Assembly: GCA_026418275.1 (NCBI GenBank)
Contig: JAOABQ010000050.1
Coordinates: 124,001-188,000, forward strand
Direction of reading: 5' to 3'
Length of the DNA: 64,000 nucleotides
Source: Clostridia bacterium
Lineage (GTDB): Bacteria; Bacillota; Clostridia; Acetivibrionales; DSM-2933
Part shown: one piece after another, positions 18,301-26,161 of the stretch
Position numbering within the stretch: the stretch's first letter is position 1
Layout: each line of letters begins with the position of its first letter
Made by a program: the position numbers and the translations under genes
The notes under the pieces: generated by a model
Told to the model about the DNA's origin: nothing
What the model saw: the letters and a program-made list of their open reading frames with translations, nothing else
The model's database searches: none

Positions 18301-20148
18301 GGATTGCCGGAACAATGGGAAACATATTCGTCCGGTGCAGTGATACAGGAGAGAGAAGGTATTTGGTACTTATCGTTGAGAACTGTTGACAAGGTTGGGA
18401 ATGAAACCATCAATCAGTACGGACCTTACAAAATCGATAAGACGGCCCCCCATGTGACGGTAGACGTAAAAAATAAAGACTGGGGCAATACAGATATTCT
18501 TGTAACGCCTGAATCCGGTGATGAAGGGGACTCCCGGATCAGTACTGTCCAATATGCATGGACAACCGGGGAAACGACGCCCGAGCAGTGGAACAGTTAC
18601 AACGGTGGCCATATAAGTCAGAATAAAGATGGCATATGGTTTTTATATCTAATAGTAATAGATCATGCAGGGAATGAGACTGTTCGCAGTTTCGGACCCT
18701 ATCGTTTGGATAAAACCCTTCCTACAACTTCCGTACTCCCCGGCAGCAGTGACTGGAAGAACACAAGTGTATCCGCAGAACCCTCCTATAAAGATGAGGG
18801 CGGGTCACAGCTTTTAAACCTTGAGTATGGATGGAGCAAGGAACCCAATATACCTTCCCAGTGGAACAATTACAGCCACGGCAGCCTGACGCAGGAGGCG
18901 GAAGGTATTTGGTATCTCTATTTGAGAGCTAAAGACGCTGCAGGGAATGAAACGATAGACCGATATGGACCCTACAAAAATGACAAGACTGCTCCAACGG
19001 CTGATGCAATCTCTGAAAACAGGGAGTGGTTCAATTCAGAAAACGGAGTGACACTCCTATTTAGAGACGAGGGCGGATCTGAGATTGGAACTACTCAATA
19101 TGCATGGACCAACGACCCGGTGACACCGGAACAGTGGAACAATGATAGCGGTGTCCCGATTTACCAGAAACAATCCGGACTATGGCATTTGTATACCCGG
19201 GTTGTTGATATGGCTGGTAACGAGACCATCAAAAGGTTTGGCCCGTATAAGGTTGACAGTATTGCTCCTGAAATTTCTGTAATGCCTGGAAGCAGTGAGT
19301 GGAGCAGCACGGGTGTATCTGTAACACCTTCCTTTAAAGATGAAGGAGGTTCACAGCTTAATTCGTTATACTATGCTTGGAGTATGGAGCAGATGGCACC
19401 TTTAACGTGGGACAGTTATTCCACAGGAGAACTAAAGCAGACCAAAGACGGGGGTGCATGGTACTTATACCTTAAAGCCGTTGACACTGCGGGTAATGAG
19501 ACCGTAGGCAAATACGGACCCTATAAGGTAGATAAGACTCTACCAACGGTTATACATTTCTTTAAGGATGAGTATAAGTACAACAGTAGTATCAAGCTTG
19601 ATTTCCAGTCTCGAGATACGTTATCCGGCATCAAGGAAACCTTTGTGAAGCTCAATGGAAAGGTATACAAAAATGGGGCCGATGTAGTTCTTGATATGCC
19701 TGGGCTGAACAAAATAGAAATCACTGCAGTCGATAGGGCAGGCAATGTTCTGACCGTGACAAAACAAATTGATGTAATTGTTGAGGCTAAAATTATAATG
19801 AAACCGGATACAATTAATTTGAAATCCCTTGAAAAGAGTAAAGGAAACATAACGGCATATATAGAGTTTCCGGAAAAATTGGATATCAGAGAAATCATTA
19901 TGGATACCATCAGGATCAATAATTTAATAGAGCCAAAGATTAATGCCAAGCATGCCCGCAAAAAGAAATACATAAGGGACTATGATAGGGATAAGAAGCT
20001 TGAGTTCAAGGTCATTTTTGAAAAAGCCGACTTTGAAGACATCCTGGTGGAAGGCAAAAACACCATCACAATTACAGGACAAACTGCTAACTACCGTTTT
20101 ATTGGAACGGTTGTTATTGAGGCAAAAAAGCCTGGTAAGGGAAGGTAA
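12361..20148 (+). CDS. Giant multidomain surface protein (Cys-rich repeats, BIG2, about 12 OmpL47/Ig-like repeats)
   Basis: The product is 2595 residues and exported (signal peptide about 1-38). Residues about 40-370 hold five exact-type copies and one degenerate copy of a 51-residue Cys-rich unit (HKYDHNCDQYCNVC and GPCTNCGARQP), likely zinc-binding or disulfide-stabilised. A BIG2 Ig-like domain (about 373-455) and two further Ig-like domains (about 458-660) follow, then an unassigned domain (about 665-1000). About twelve ~90-residue repeats come next, each ending near GPYKIDKTAP with a conserved IWYLYLRAVDTAGN strand, as in bacterial OmpL47/Ig-like modules. The C-terminal ~150 residues have no obvious anchor (no LPXTG, SLH or dockerin). 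Likely role: a long stalk or adhesin on the surface. The start has GGAGGG eight bases upstream. A polymorphic toxin follows. Confidence 0.85.
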   Translation: MLIKRIVSVLLIFVMLSVGCLLPSNNFISFNDSQHVYAATCIHTYLYPATCGSKSGPCTKCGAYAPATGLHKYDHNCDQYCNVCNAGPRAQNHIYNAPAANCKYPSGPCTNCGARQPATGQHKYDHNCDQYCNVCNTGPRPQMHEYNAPAATCKYPSGPCTHCGARQPATEQHKYDHNCDQYCNVCNEGPRPQNHIYNAPAADCNYPSGPCTNCGARQPKLGHNILKPATCGNSSSSCTRCPHVDPPTGAHKYDHNCDQYCNVCNAGPRPQNHIYNAPAVTCSQPSGPCTYCGARQPATGQHKYDHNCDQYCNVCGTGPRPQNHIYNAPAATCSQPSGPCTNCGARIPPTGIHIYDNDKDMLCNVCGFQRGTLVNGVSLNLNTLPLAVGKSATLVATVTPADATNKEVTWSSSNTSIASVTQSGVVTKLSKGDATITVRTNDGGFTSTCKVTDLLGIEISKPSVTETNKGPVTYTVTYTNASNITLRNENITLYKPQGSANGTISVGGTGTTTRTVTVSNITGDGILGISIEEGTASNEFGSAPGAGPSTTFIVDNTPPEIEISGPSVPSTLTGPVTYTLTYKGAKEIILSNSNIASYITLNKENTATGTVSVGGTGNLTRTVTISNIKGKGKLGISIAAGTAKDSVQNMALSAGPSKTFIVGPLAKGEGSFFYMKLPKPGTDPNLSARNSFIYTNGTEEKSDVCDIEPPAGRIFAPLAANVPGPQITVNSASQTVNITVRFKWDINIGAKFAEMKQNRPAFLRDYPYFKLVSELSVPPGWKWKGYDTNLPKDYTTHSTNFNSNQADSYQIYGSSERAECEVWTSNPEKLAAGVSYFVTYTFAPKQNVPFSGINAKDILHGIKICASKGSNIFETEHGSPLDVVYYNNSSTSSYFVVNNDVVKKRMITVSCPVEVHVYDSQGRHLGPVEDGTIEEGIPGGIYTIHGETKFISLDDNDTYSIKIDGQDDGFMHVKTELVTIEGSDRVSESSSVFNNIAVSAAFEGELSALPGGDTVQMKVDADGDGIDEQIVEPKAVIGSEGQNDTVPPSTAWTATGENGSNGWFRDNVTVGFSANDNGGGAVFQTLYRIDGKEEQIYYNPFDISSEGIHSISMYSVDTQGNFESPVMREIKIDKTAPEIVISTPQEANYGDEYILSYIINENTSGIDTVSVTVNGNPAGLGDKITLPLGDTQIKVICTDLAGNTSETVKTIHTEDTLPPAVEVAFSGTKGEGNWYSSDVTVTLTAKDDGGSGLKNVTCELNGEVFTYSQSFSITQEGFHRLVVKPADNAGNEGAAEYYEIIIDKTAPEIFVIPDVEPCINQDIEVYINCTDDISLTGSVEYGWSHTKEEPAVWIQYTNGMITQSQNGKWYLFVRGVDNAGNRVVKMFGEYFIDKVMPTITVHPKSSEWGTTDISVLAEIKDADSGIVRARYMWVNALEPVNDWVEYAGGHILQKNEGIWELKILVSDNAGNTVAGNFGPYRIDRTAPDIKVDLPADCWVNSDIRIVPQISDAISDTSEIKYAWSMNEDVPESWQDYSAGEIVQEKTGIWYLHITAKDQAQNRKTALFGPYKIDKLVPAMHVDLESTHWNNFDITVTPVFEDQGGSGIAGSEYAWTQEMAESINWSSFDSREVKQSSDGIWYLSLKVLDYAGNEVIHKFGPYKVDKAAPETSVTPESVEWSNKNVIVMPTYKDQGGSQLSSMQYAWCNKDTQPSQWKDWSEGSLVQDGEGVWYLYLRAVDTAGNKTVDQYGPYKIDKTAPVLKGTPENMEWNNTNAIVTPVFTDAGGSLVGTAQYAWSNEEAVPQHWNNCSSSIVQDQDGIWYLYIRVFDNAGNETVDKLGPYKIDKTVPDISSTPESSEWDKAVTIMPSFADRGGSQLEATYFSWCKGGEEPTVWNDYTKGELFQDADGVWYLYLKATDKAGNIKISKYGPFRIDLTPPVTSALPMNADWSNIDRVVMPGFSDLNGSGIDAMQYAWSLEQGLPEQWETYSSGAVIQEREGIWYLSLRTVDKVGNETINQYGPYKIDKTAPHVTVDVKNKDWGNTDILVTPESGDEGDSRISTVQYAWTTGETTPEQWNSYNGGHISQNKDGIWFLYLIVIDHAGNETVRSFGPYRLDKTLPTTSVLPGSSDWKNTSVSAEPSYKDEGGSQLLNLEYGWSKEPNIPSQWNNYSHGSLTQEAEGIWYLYLRAKDAAGNETIDRYGPYKNDKTAPTADAISENREWFNSENGVTLLFRDEGGSEIGTTQYAWTNDPVTPEQWNNDSGVPIYQKQSGLWHLYTRVVDMAGNETIKRFGPYKVDSIAPEISVMPGSSEWSSTGVSVTPSFKDEGGSQLNSLYYAWSMEQMAPLTWDSYSTGELKQTKDGGAWYLYLKAVDTAGNETVGKYGPYKVDKTLPTVIHFFKDEYKYNSSIKLDFQSRDTLSGIKETFVKLNGKVYKNGADVVLDMPGLNKIEITAVDRAGNVLTVTKQIDVIVEAKIIMKPDTINLKSLEKSKGNITAYIEFPEKLDIREIIMDTIRINNLIEPKINAKHARKKKYIRDYDRDKKLEFKVIFEKADFEDILVEGKNTITITGQTANYRFIGTVVIEAKKPGKGR
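12571..13390 (+). repeat. Tandem 153-bp repeats encoding the Cys-rich units
   Basis: The CATAAATATGATCACAA block starts at 12571, 12724, 12877, 13111 and 13264. The spacing is 153 bp except for one 234-bp step, where a variant unit with CGNSSSSCTRC is inserted. The high DNA identity suggests recent expansion and possible length variation. Confidence 0.85.
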
Positions 20149-20304
20149 AAGGGTGAACGCAGCTTAAGATGAAGGAACCGGGGTAAGGGTGACCCTTGTC
20201 TGGTACAAAAGGTGAAAGGCATTCATGCGCTGGTTTCTTTATCTTATTGATCAAAGAAAGATGTTTCATTAGAAAACAATTTAGCAGAGAGAGGGAGGTT
20301 ACAA

Positions 20305-23300
20305 ATGGGAAAGAAATTCATCAAAATTATATCGCTGATTCTAATTTTTATATTTGTCTCACCATATATTGTAAATGGTCTTGTTTTTGCCGGCAGCGAC
20401 AACAATGATACATTCACTACGGCGACAATGATTACGGATTTTAGTAATGAGGTTACTGCTGGTATCGATAATCCGGGTGATGTTGATTATTATAAGTTTA
20501 CACCGAAGGTTTCGGGAGAATTTAAAATTGAGAGCACCGGTTCAACGGATGTATGTGCATATCTTTACCAGGGAGGAGTCCAAAAAGATTTCAATGACGA
20601 TGGCGTTGTCGATACCAATTTCACCATCATGAGTGTCCTAAGTGCTGGAAAAGAATATTATCTTAAAATTTTCCACTACAACAGCAGTAAAACAGGTGCA
20701 TATAATTTGAAAATAACGGCACCTGCACAGATAGAGATTGATATAAAGGGATATAATTCCAAAACCTTATATGTATGTAATGAACTTACAGATACTTTCA
20801 GTGTTGTGTTAAAGAATAGCAGTATAAATACGGATAGGAATTACTTGGTAGAAGTCCAATGTACCAGTGATAAGGTAGAATGGTATACAAAAGGCACTTT
20901 CAATGTGATGATCAACAAAGGATATACAGAAAAGAATGCAAACATACCTATTAAAAAGTTTTCAAATGATACACAAGCCTTATACACAAGAGTAGTAGTA
21001 TACGACCCTGCAACATATACCGAATTGGCGTGTAAGGAAAAGCTAACTACGGATATTGTATATCCTGCTTTAATTAAGTCTATGAATTACGCTACAGCGA
21101 AAATAAATGTATATGAAGGTGCCAAGCTGAATGTTGGTTTCGCCAATTCATTGGATATGAGCAAGTATGCCGTGGAAGTTTCGTGCAAGACAACAACTGG
21201 AGCGTGGCTTAGAAAGTATTATGGAAATATTAACGCCATTAATATGCCAATACCAATGGTTTTCTCTAATATAAACGAAGCGGGTGTTATTTATACCAAA
21301 GCAAGTATATATGAAAAGACGAGCGGCAAAAAAGTCTATGAAAGGGTTAAAGAGTCGACGGATGTATTAAGACAACCCTTGCCGGATTTAAAGATTAGCA
21401 ATGTAACCTGGGCTCCTTCGGAACCCAATGAAAACGATTATATTAAATTCAGCGCAACGGTTACAAATATAGGGAAGGGTGCAAGTCCCAACGGTGTTAT
21501 TCACGGTGTCAGATTCTATGTGGATGGAAAGTTGGTGGCATGGAACGATGGATATAAGTCATCCATTGCACCAGGAAAATCTGTTGTGATTACTGCAAAC
21601 GATACCATAGATGGACCTGAATGGATTGCCGGCCCAACAGGTACATTGAGGGTATATGCTACGATTGATGCATTAGGAAAGATTGATGAGGCAAAGGATG
21701 TTGACGGGGAGGAAAAAGAAAATAATAGATCAGCAGTGGATTCCATGTATGTAAATAGTGTTTATACCGTGCTATATAAATGGTCTACAGGTGAGTTTGC
21801 CGTATGCACAACTACAGGGGAACTGACCGAAAAACATAGCAACGGGTTTGAAAATTATACCTGTCCTTCTGACAGTATTATTTTCTATAGAGGACGCTGC
21901 TTTGAAGTTGTCAAAGATACAACAGAAAATAGATTTACATATTATAGCGACGGATGGGGCAGGGATCCGCTGAACCCGGGTAAAACCAACTCCGGTTGGG
22001 TTTTAAAGTATGGAGGTTCCAACAACACTGATGATGTCATTGTATTGCAGAAAATGCTTGTCACCAATAAATACCTTGAGTTGCCTGAAAATAGGACATT
22101 TGGATATTATGATGAACTAACCAAGCTTGCAGTCATGGAATTCCAGGCTAAAAGAGGTCTTCCGGCAGATGGAGAAGTAGGCCCTAGAACATGGCGTGAA
22201 GGTTTATTTTTACCCTGGGACTCAACCAAAAAGCAGCCGGACCGGTCTAGTTCGGCTTATAAAAACATACTGAATAATGACGTTGTTCCTCCGCCAACGG
22301 GTTATGTTGAAGTTGAGGAGTGTATTACAGGTGCGTTAAAGTATAGCCATCTAAAGGGCTGCATCGAATATGTGGGAGACCGTACCATTAATATCACGCG
22401 TACGATTATGGGCTGGAACGGGGGGCCTGTAGAAGGAGATACCTATAGTATTGCGGTTACACTTCCCATGAAGCGGTATTACGGCAAATATTACGCCAAG
22501 CCGGACGATGTTTACAATGCAATCAAAAGGTATGTATTGGAAAAGTCCAGCAGAGGGATCTATCTTAAAGAGTACAAACAAGGATATCAGGGCAAACAGT
22601 TTTATGGATATGATCCTCTGCATAAGTTTAGCGTGTATAGTGTAGAACAAAAGCACGATTATACATTGGATGAATTTATAAACATCATGGGGTGCCAATG
22701 GGAGTCAGATTGGGCAAACAGGCCGGAATACAAGATATCCTGGCATGATATCCTGGACCTGGCAGGTATGATTCCAATTGTGGGAGAACTTGCGGATGGG
22801 ACAAATGCTGTTCTATATTTCATGGAAGGGGATATAGCAAATGGTCTAAAATCATCAGCAGGGGTAGTACCATTCATTGGAGAGGGTGTTGTAGGACTTA
22901 AGGTCGTAAAAAACTCGGTAAAATATTTTAGACAAGTCAAAATATTGAAGAATTCATTACAGTTGGCTTCGGAAGCTATCACAGAAGTGAAGAATTACTT
23001 AGTAAAGAAGCCGGACGCAGTTTTTGAATATGTAACAGAATCATCTTGTGTGGGTGACAACTTAAAATTAAAAACTATAAATAGTGCAGAATTGGATCTT
23101 TCCAGGAGTCAATTAAAAACAGAATTGAAAGCTAAAGGAATGTCGGAGGAAGCTGCAGAAAGTTCCATGAAATGCCTTGAGGACGGGTGTTTTACCGGAG
23201 ATACCCTTGTACTCACCAAAGAAGGACTCAAAAGAATCGATAAAATAAGTGAAGGTGAGTTTGTATTTTCAAAGGATGTAAAGACCGGTGGCACAGCCTA

Positions 23301-23979
23301 TAAGAAAGTTCTTCAAGTATACCGCAAGAGCAGCAGGGAATTTATTCACTTGGGGGTAATTGGAGAAGAGATTAAGACTACGTCCACACATTTGTTTTAT
23401 ATGGAGGGCGGATACTGGAAGGCCGCTGAAAATATTAAGCCTGGTGACCGAATCCTGACATCTAGTGGAGAAGTAAAGCAAATTTTATCGGTTAAGGAAG
23501 GAAATTTTGAAGAAGCTCAAAGGATTTACAACCTCAACGTCGAAGATTATCATACGTACTTTGTTGGTAATCAGGGGCTGTTGGTGCATAATAGTTGTAG
23601 TGAAGCTCTCACGAAACTGATCAGAGAGGGTTCTGAGCAAGTGTTACAAAAAACTGCGGAAGAATTGGCAGAGGAAGCTGCGGAAGCTGCAACTGGACAA
23701 ATACACCATTTGCTTAGTAATAAGATTATGAGAGCGTTAAATAATCACCCAACGTTAAAGGGGTTATTTGACAGAGAAAACCCGTTATTTAAGTTTAGGG
23801 CAGCTAGTGCAGAAGCTCACAAGGGATATCAACAATGGCATAGAACGGTTGATAATGATATTGTTGAATGGCTGACAAATAATGCCGATGCTACAGCACA
23901 AGAGTTTAAGAATTTTATTAATAGCGTTTACAATAGGCTAGAGATAAAAATAAGAATACCAGGTGTAAATTTACAGTGA
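20305..23979 (+). CDS. Polymorphic toxin: PPC, CARDB, peptidoglycan-binding, pre-toxin, Hint and HH-nuclease-like tip
   Basis: The product is a 1224-residue exported effector. A signal peptide (about 1-33) is followed by a PPC-like domain (about 37-135), a CARDB adhesion-type domain (about 360-490) and a peptidoglycan-binding domain (about 572-635). A pre-toxin segment (about 815-870; MIPIVGELADGTNAV, VVPFIGEG) precedes a Hint/intein-like self-cleaving domain from C962 to H1095-N1096. The variable 128-residue tip carries an H1134-H1135 pair and a later AHKGYQQWH (H1172, H1179), which resembles AHH/HNH-superfamily nuclease toxins; the exact family is inference. Hint cleavage after the HN motif would free the tip. 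A GGGAGGT site supports the start. The next gene begins ten bases after the stop and is the probable immunity gene. Confidence 0.85.
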   Translation: MGKKFIKIISLILIFIFVSPYIVNGLVFAGSDNNDTFTTATMITDFSNEVTAGIDNPGDVDYYKFTPKVSGEFKIESTGSTDVCAYLYQGGVQKDFNDDGVVDTNFTIMSVLSAGKEYYLKIFHYNSSKTGAYNLKITAPAQIEIDIKGYNSKTLYVCNELTDTFSVVLKNSSINTDRNYLVEVQCTSDKVEWYTKGTFNVMINKGYTEKNANIPIKKFSNDTQALYTRVVVYDPATYTELACKEKLTTDIVYPALIKSMNYATAKINVYEGAKLNVGFANSLDMSKYAVEVSCKTTTGAWLRKYYGNINAINMPIPMVFSNINEAGVIYTKASIYEKTSGKKVYERVKESTDVLRQPLPDLKISNVTWAPSEPNENDYIKFSATVTNIGKGASPNGVIHGVRFYVDGKLVAWNDGYKSSIAPGKSVVITANDTIDGPEWIAGPTGTLRVYATIDALGKIDEAKDVDGEEKENNRSAVDSMYVNSVYTVLYKWSTGEFAVCTTTGELTEKHSNGFENYTCPSDSIIFYRGRCFEVVKDTTENRFTYYSDGWGRDPLNPGKTNSGWVLKYGGSNNTDDVIVLQKMLVTNKYLELPENRTFGYYDELTKLAVMEFQAKRGLPADGEVGPRTWREGLFLPWDSTKKQPDRSSSAYKNILNNDVVPPPTGYVEVEECITGALKYSHLKGCIEYVGDRTINITRTIMGWNGGPVEGDTYSIAVTLPMKRYYGKYYAKPDDVYNAIKRYVLEKSSRGIYLKEYKQGYQGKQFYGYDPLHKFSVYSVEQKHDYTLDEFINIMGCQWESDWANRPEYKISWHDILDLAGMIPIVGELADGTNAVLYFMEGDIANGLKSSAGVVPFIGEGVVGLKVVKNSVKYFRQVKILKNSLQLASEAITEVKNYLVKKPDAVFEYVTESSCVGDNLKLKTINSAELDLSRSQLKTELKAKGMSEEAAESSMKCLEDGCFTGDTLVLTKEGLKRIDKISEGEFVFSKDVKTGGTAYKKVLQVYRKSSREFIHLGVIGEEIKTTSTHLFYMEGGYWKAAENIKPGDRILTSSGEVKQILSVKEGNFEEAQRIYNLNVEDYHTYFVGNQGLLVHNSCSEALTKLIREGSEQVLQKTAEELAEEAAEAATGQIHHLLSNKIMRALNNHPTLKGLFDRENPLFKFRAASAEAHKGYQQWHRTVDNDIVEWLTNNADATAQEFKNFINSVYNRLEIKIRIPGVNLQ

Positions 23980-23989
23980 GGTGGTTAAA

Positions 23990-24613
23990 ATGAAGTTCTA
24001 TGTTATTAATAGAAATCTTTTTAATGATAGTGATTATGCGTACGGAGAGGAAGTTGAGCATAAAACAGGTGAATTTGAAAAGTGTGAGGAATGTGGTAAG
24101 CCTATTAGTATGAGAAAATGGCTACCACCATTAAAAGCTAAACTATCCAGACCTTCGTATGGAGACTTTGTATTTGGCACATTTTCAACTTTTCTTGTTT
24201 CCGAACGGTTCAAGCTAGAGTATGAGAGTTCTGGGTTGAAAGGAATAAAAGAGTTTGAAAAGGTTGATATTTCTAAAGTGAATAGAATAAAATCAACTTC
24301 CCCTCAACCTCCAAGCTATTATAATGTGATTGTTGAAAGAAGCAGTGCAAAAATAGATGAGGAGAAGTCAAAATTTGTTCGAAGTAGTGACGTAGCATGT
24401 GATAACTGTAGAGTAGGTGGAGTAGTTAGCTCATTTGAAGGACTATTTCTCAAAGAGGAAACTATAGAAAACGATGACATCTTTTGTACCTATGTTTTCC
24501 CTGGTACATTTATAGTTACACAAAAGTTTTATGATTTTGTTATTGATAAAGGTTTTACAAACATTATACTAGTTCCTGCAGAAGAATACATTGCTCCATG
24601 GGTTCACAAATAA
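23990..24613 (+). CDS. Probable immunity protein with two CXXC motifs
   Basis: The product has about 207 residues and no signal peptide, so it is cytoplasmic. The N-terminal half contains CEECGKP and the C-terminal half CDNCR, an arrangement seen in double-CXXCG immunity proteins of polymorphic toxin systems. The C-terminal part (GTFIVTQKFYDFVIDKG, FTNIILVPAEEY) also resembles Imm11/MXAN_0049-type proteins. It lies directly after the toxin tip, as expected for an immunity gene. The ATG at 23990 is preferred to the upstream in-frame GTG because AGGTGG lies six to seven bases before it. Function is inferred from position and motifs. Confidence 0.75.
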   Translation: MKFYVINRNLFNDSDYAYGEEVEHKTGEFEKCEECGKPISMRKWLPPLKAKLSRPSYGDFVFGTFSTFLVSERFKLEYESSGLKGIKEFEKVDISKVNRIKSTSPQPPSYYNVIVERSSAKIDEEKSKFVRSSDVACDNCRVGGVVSSFEGLFLKEETIENDDIFCTYVFPGTFIVTQKFYDFVIDKGFTNIILVPAEEYIAPWVHK

Positions 24614-24655
24614 AAAATATTGAACTAATGCAGTATAACTAATCTTTTGAGTTTA

Positions 24656-24692
24656 CCCCGACTGTAGCAATACAGCTTCGGGGTTTTTCTTT
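24656..24692 (+). terminator. Terminator after the toxin-immunity pair
   Basis: A CCCCGA stem with an inner CTGTA/TACAG stem around a GCAA loop is followed by CGGGG and TTTTTCTTTT. Confidence 0.88.
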
Positions 24693-24785
24693 TATGCAGT
24701 AGCTTCTAAATTCGGGTTAATTATATTTTATTATTTTGTAGCAGTAAACTTACTATGTATATAGTAAAACAGCTTAAAACAAAGA

Positions 24786-25130
24786 TTACGCTGTCTGCGG
24801 TCTGGATAATAAGGAGGGGCACTTGCAGTTTACCCCTCCTGCTATTTTTTTTTTGAGACTTGCTCTTAACTGCCCATAAGCCGGTTTCTCATATGCAAAT
24901 CTTATGACAGCTTCCTCAATTTCAGGGGCAACCCTGTTCTTTATACAAGGCTTGCGGCGGGTTTTATCCTTCAAGCCCTCAATGCCTTGTTCCTCATAAG
25001 CCTTTTTAATATCGTAAAAGTGTTGACGGCTTACTCCATGAATTTTACATGCTTCACTTACATTTTGCAAATATTCAGCAAGTTCTATTAAACTCATTTT
25101 ATTTTTGACTATCCTATCTTGTACAGTCAT
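24786..25130 (-). pseudogene. Truncated IS481-family transposase
   Basis: The first ~100 residues match the helix-turn-helix part of IS481-type transposases (NVSEACKIHGVSRQHFYDIK, then IEEAVIRFAYEKPAYGQLRAS). The frame then runs into unrelated sequence, and the DDE catalytic core is absent. The start is placed at 25130, since the upstream ATG at 25139 abuts the AAGGAG site. It is a remnant beside the immunity gene, as is common in toxin cassette regions. Confidence 0.75.
24812..24854 (+). terminator. Terminator-like hairpin inside the transposase remnant
   Basis: AGGAGGGG (24812-24819) pairs with CCCCTCCT (24833-24840), followed by GCTATTTTTTTTT. It probably arrived with the sequence that replaced the 3' part of the transposase. 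Confidence 0.7.
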
Positions 25131-25222
25131 AGTTATCATCTCCTTTTTACATTTTGATTGTTTCCACAGGAGAGATTTCCCAAACTATATTCAAACACTG
25201 TCAAGTCAAGTTAATTTTCTAA

Positions 25223-25414
25223 CACATAAATGGTGGAGATGCAATAGGTATTTCTATCCCTTCTAAAAACCTTGGAATTAATGTATGGGGGGAACTAAAA
25301 GCTGCTGTTTTAACACTTACAGCTCAGTATCAATTTGAATTATATGATATGTTTTATGGAGCTAAGATAGATTCAGAAATGCTAAATAAAATAAAGGACA
25401 ACTTAATGACATGA
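25223..25414 (+). pseudogene. Orphan 3' gene fragment, possibly an old toxin or immunity cassette
   Basis: An in-frame stretch of about 63 codons without a start or ribosome-binding site reads GGDAIGISIPSKNLGINVWG and continues to the TGA at 25412. Its composition is clearly protein-like. The family was not recognised. Its place behind a toxin-immunity pair and an IS remnant suggests a displaced cassette gene, which is inference. A terminator follows about 60 bases later. Confidence 0.5.
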
Positions 25415-25473
25415 ATTCTTCTGAATAGCACTTCAGCGGACACCCCTATAAAATGATGTGTCTTGTTTATCTG

Positions 25474-25500
25474 GCACCCTCCATACGAGGGTGCTTTTCT
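25474..25500 (+). terminator. Terminator after the orphan fragment
   Basis: GCACCCTC (25474-25481) pairs with GAGGGTGC (25487-25494) around CATAC, followed by TTTTCT. Confidence 0.75.
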
Positions 25501-25525
25501 GTGGTGGCACTATGCCTCCATTCTT

Positions 25526-26161
25526 CTATACAATATTATTCTTTAATGCAAAAATGGTCAGCTGTACCCGGTCTTTAAGATTCAATTTTGTGAGTATCCC
25601 GGATATGACATTTCTGACCCTGCCTTCACTCAAAAACACTTCCTTGGAGAGTTCCTTCGTACTTTTTCCCTCGACGATTAATTTAATAATTTCTATTTCT
25701 TTTTCTGATAATCCAAAATCATTTTTAACTTCAACCGTATTATGGGATATAAATTCACTTAAAATAGCATTGTAAACATTTTGATGAACAGTCCGCATTC
25801 CTTTATAAGTGTTTTTAATGATGGATATCAGTTCTTCTGGAGCCACATCCTTAAGTACATAGCCGTCTGCACCATTTTTCATTGCTTTTTTTATATTTTC
25901 GTTATCAATAAATATTGTTAATATTATAATTTTTATAAAGTTATAGTTTGCTTTTATGAGTTTTGTTGCTTCAATTCCATCGCAACCCGGCATCATAATA
26001 TCCATTAAAACAACATCCGGTTCCCATTTGCCGCATAAATCCAGTGCTTCTCTGCCGTTTCCGGCGCACCCTACAACCTTGATTTCATCATCTGAGTTAA
26101 GCCTAAATTTAATACTTTCCCGCAGAACGATCTGGTCTTCAACGATAAGTACTTTTATCAT
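25526..26161 (-). CDS. NarL/FixJ-type response regulator
   Basis: Cytoplasmic regulator with an N-terminal receiver (IKVLIVEDQ, phospho-acceptor Asp in DVVLMDIMMP, Lys in VLKDVA) and a C-terminal LuxR-type helix-turn-helix (LSEKEIEIIKLIVEGKSTKE). The start at 26161 has GGAGGTGAC upstream and forms an ATGA overlap with the stop of the kinase gene, so the two are co-translated; the longer in-frame start at 26212 lies inside the kinase gene. About 212 residues. Targets are unknown. It is the same class as the regulator at 43716. Confidence 0.92.
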   Translation of the reverse strand: MIKVLIVEDQIVLRESIKFRLNSDDEIKVVGCAGNGREALDLCGKWEPDVVLMDIMMPGCDGIEATKLIKANYNFIKIIILTIFIDNENIKKAMKNGADGYVLKDVAPEELISIIKNTYKGMRTVHQNVYNAILSEFISHNTVEVKNDFGLSEKEIEIIKLIVEGKSTKELSKEVFLSEGRVRNVISGILTKLNLKDRVQLTIFALKNNIV

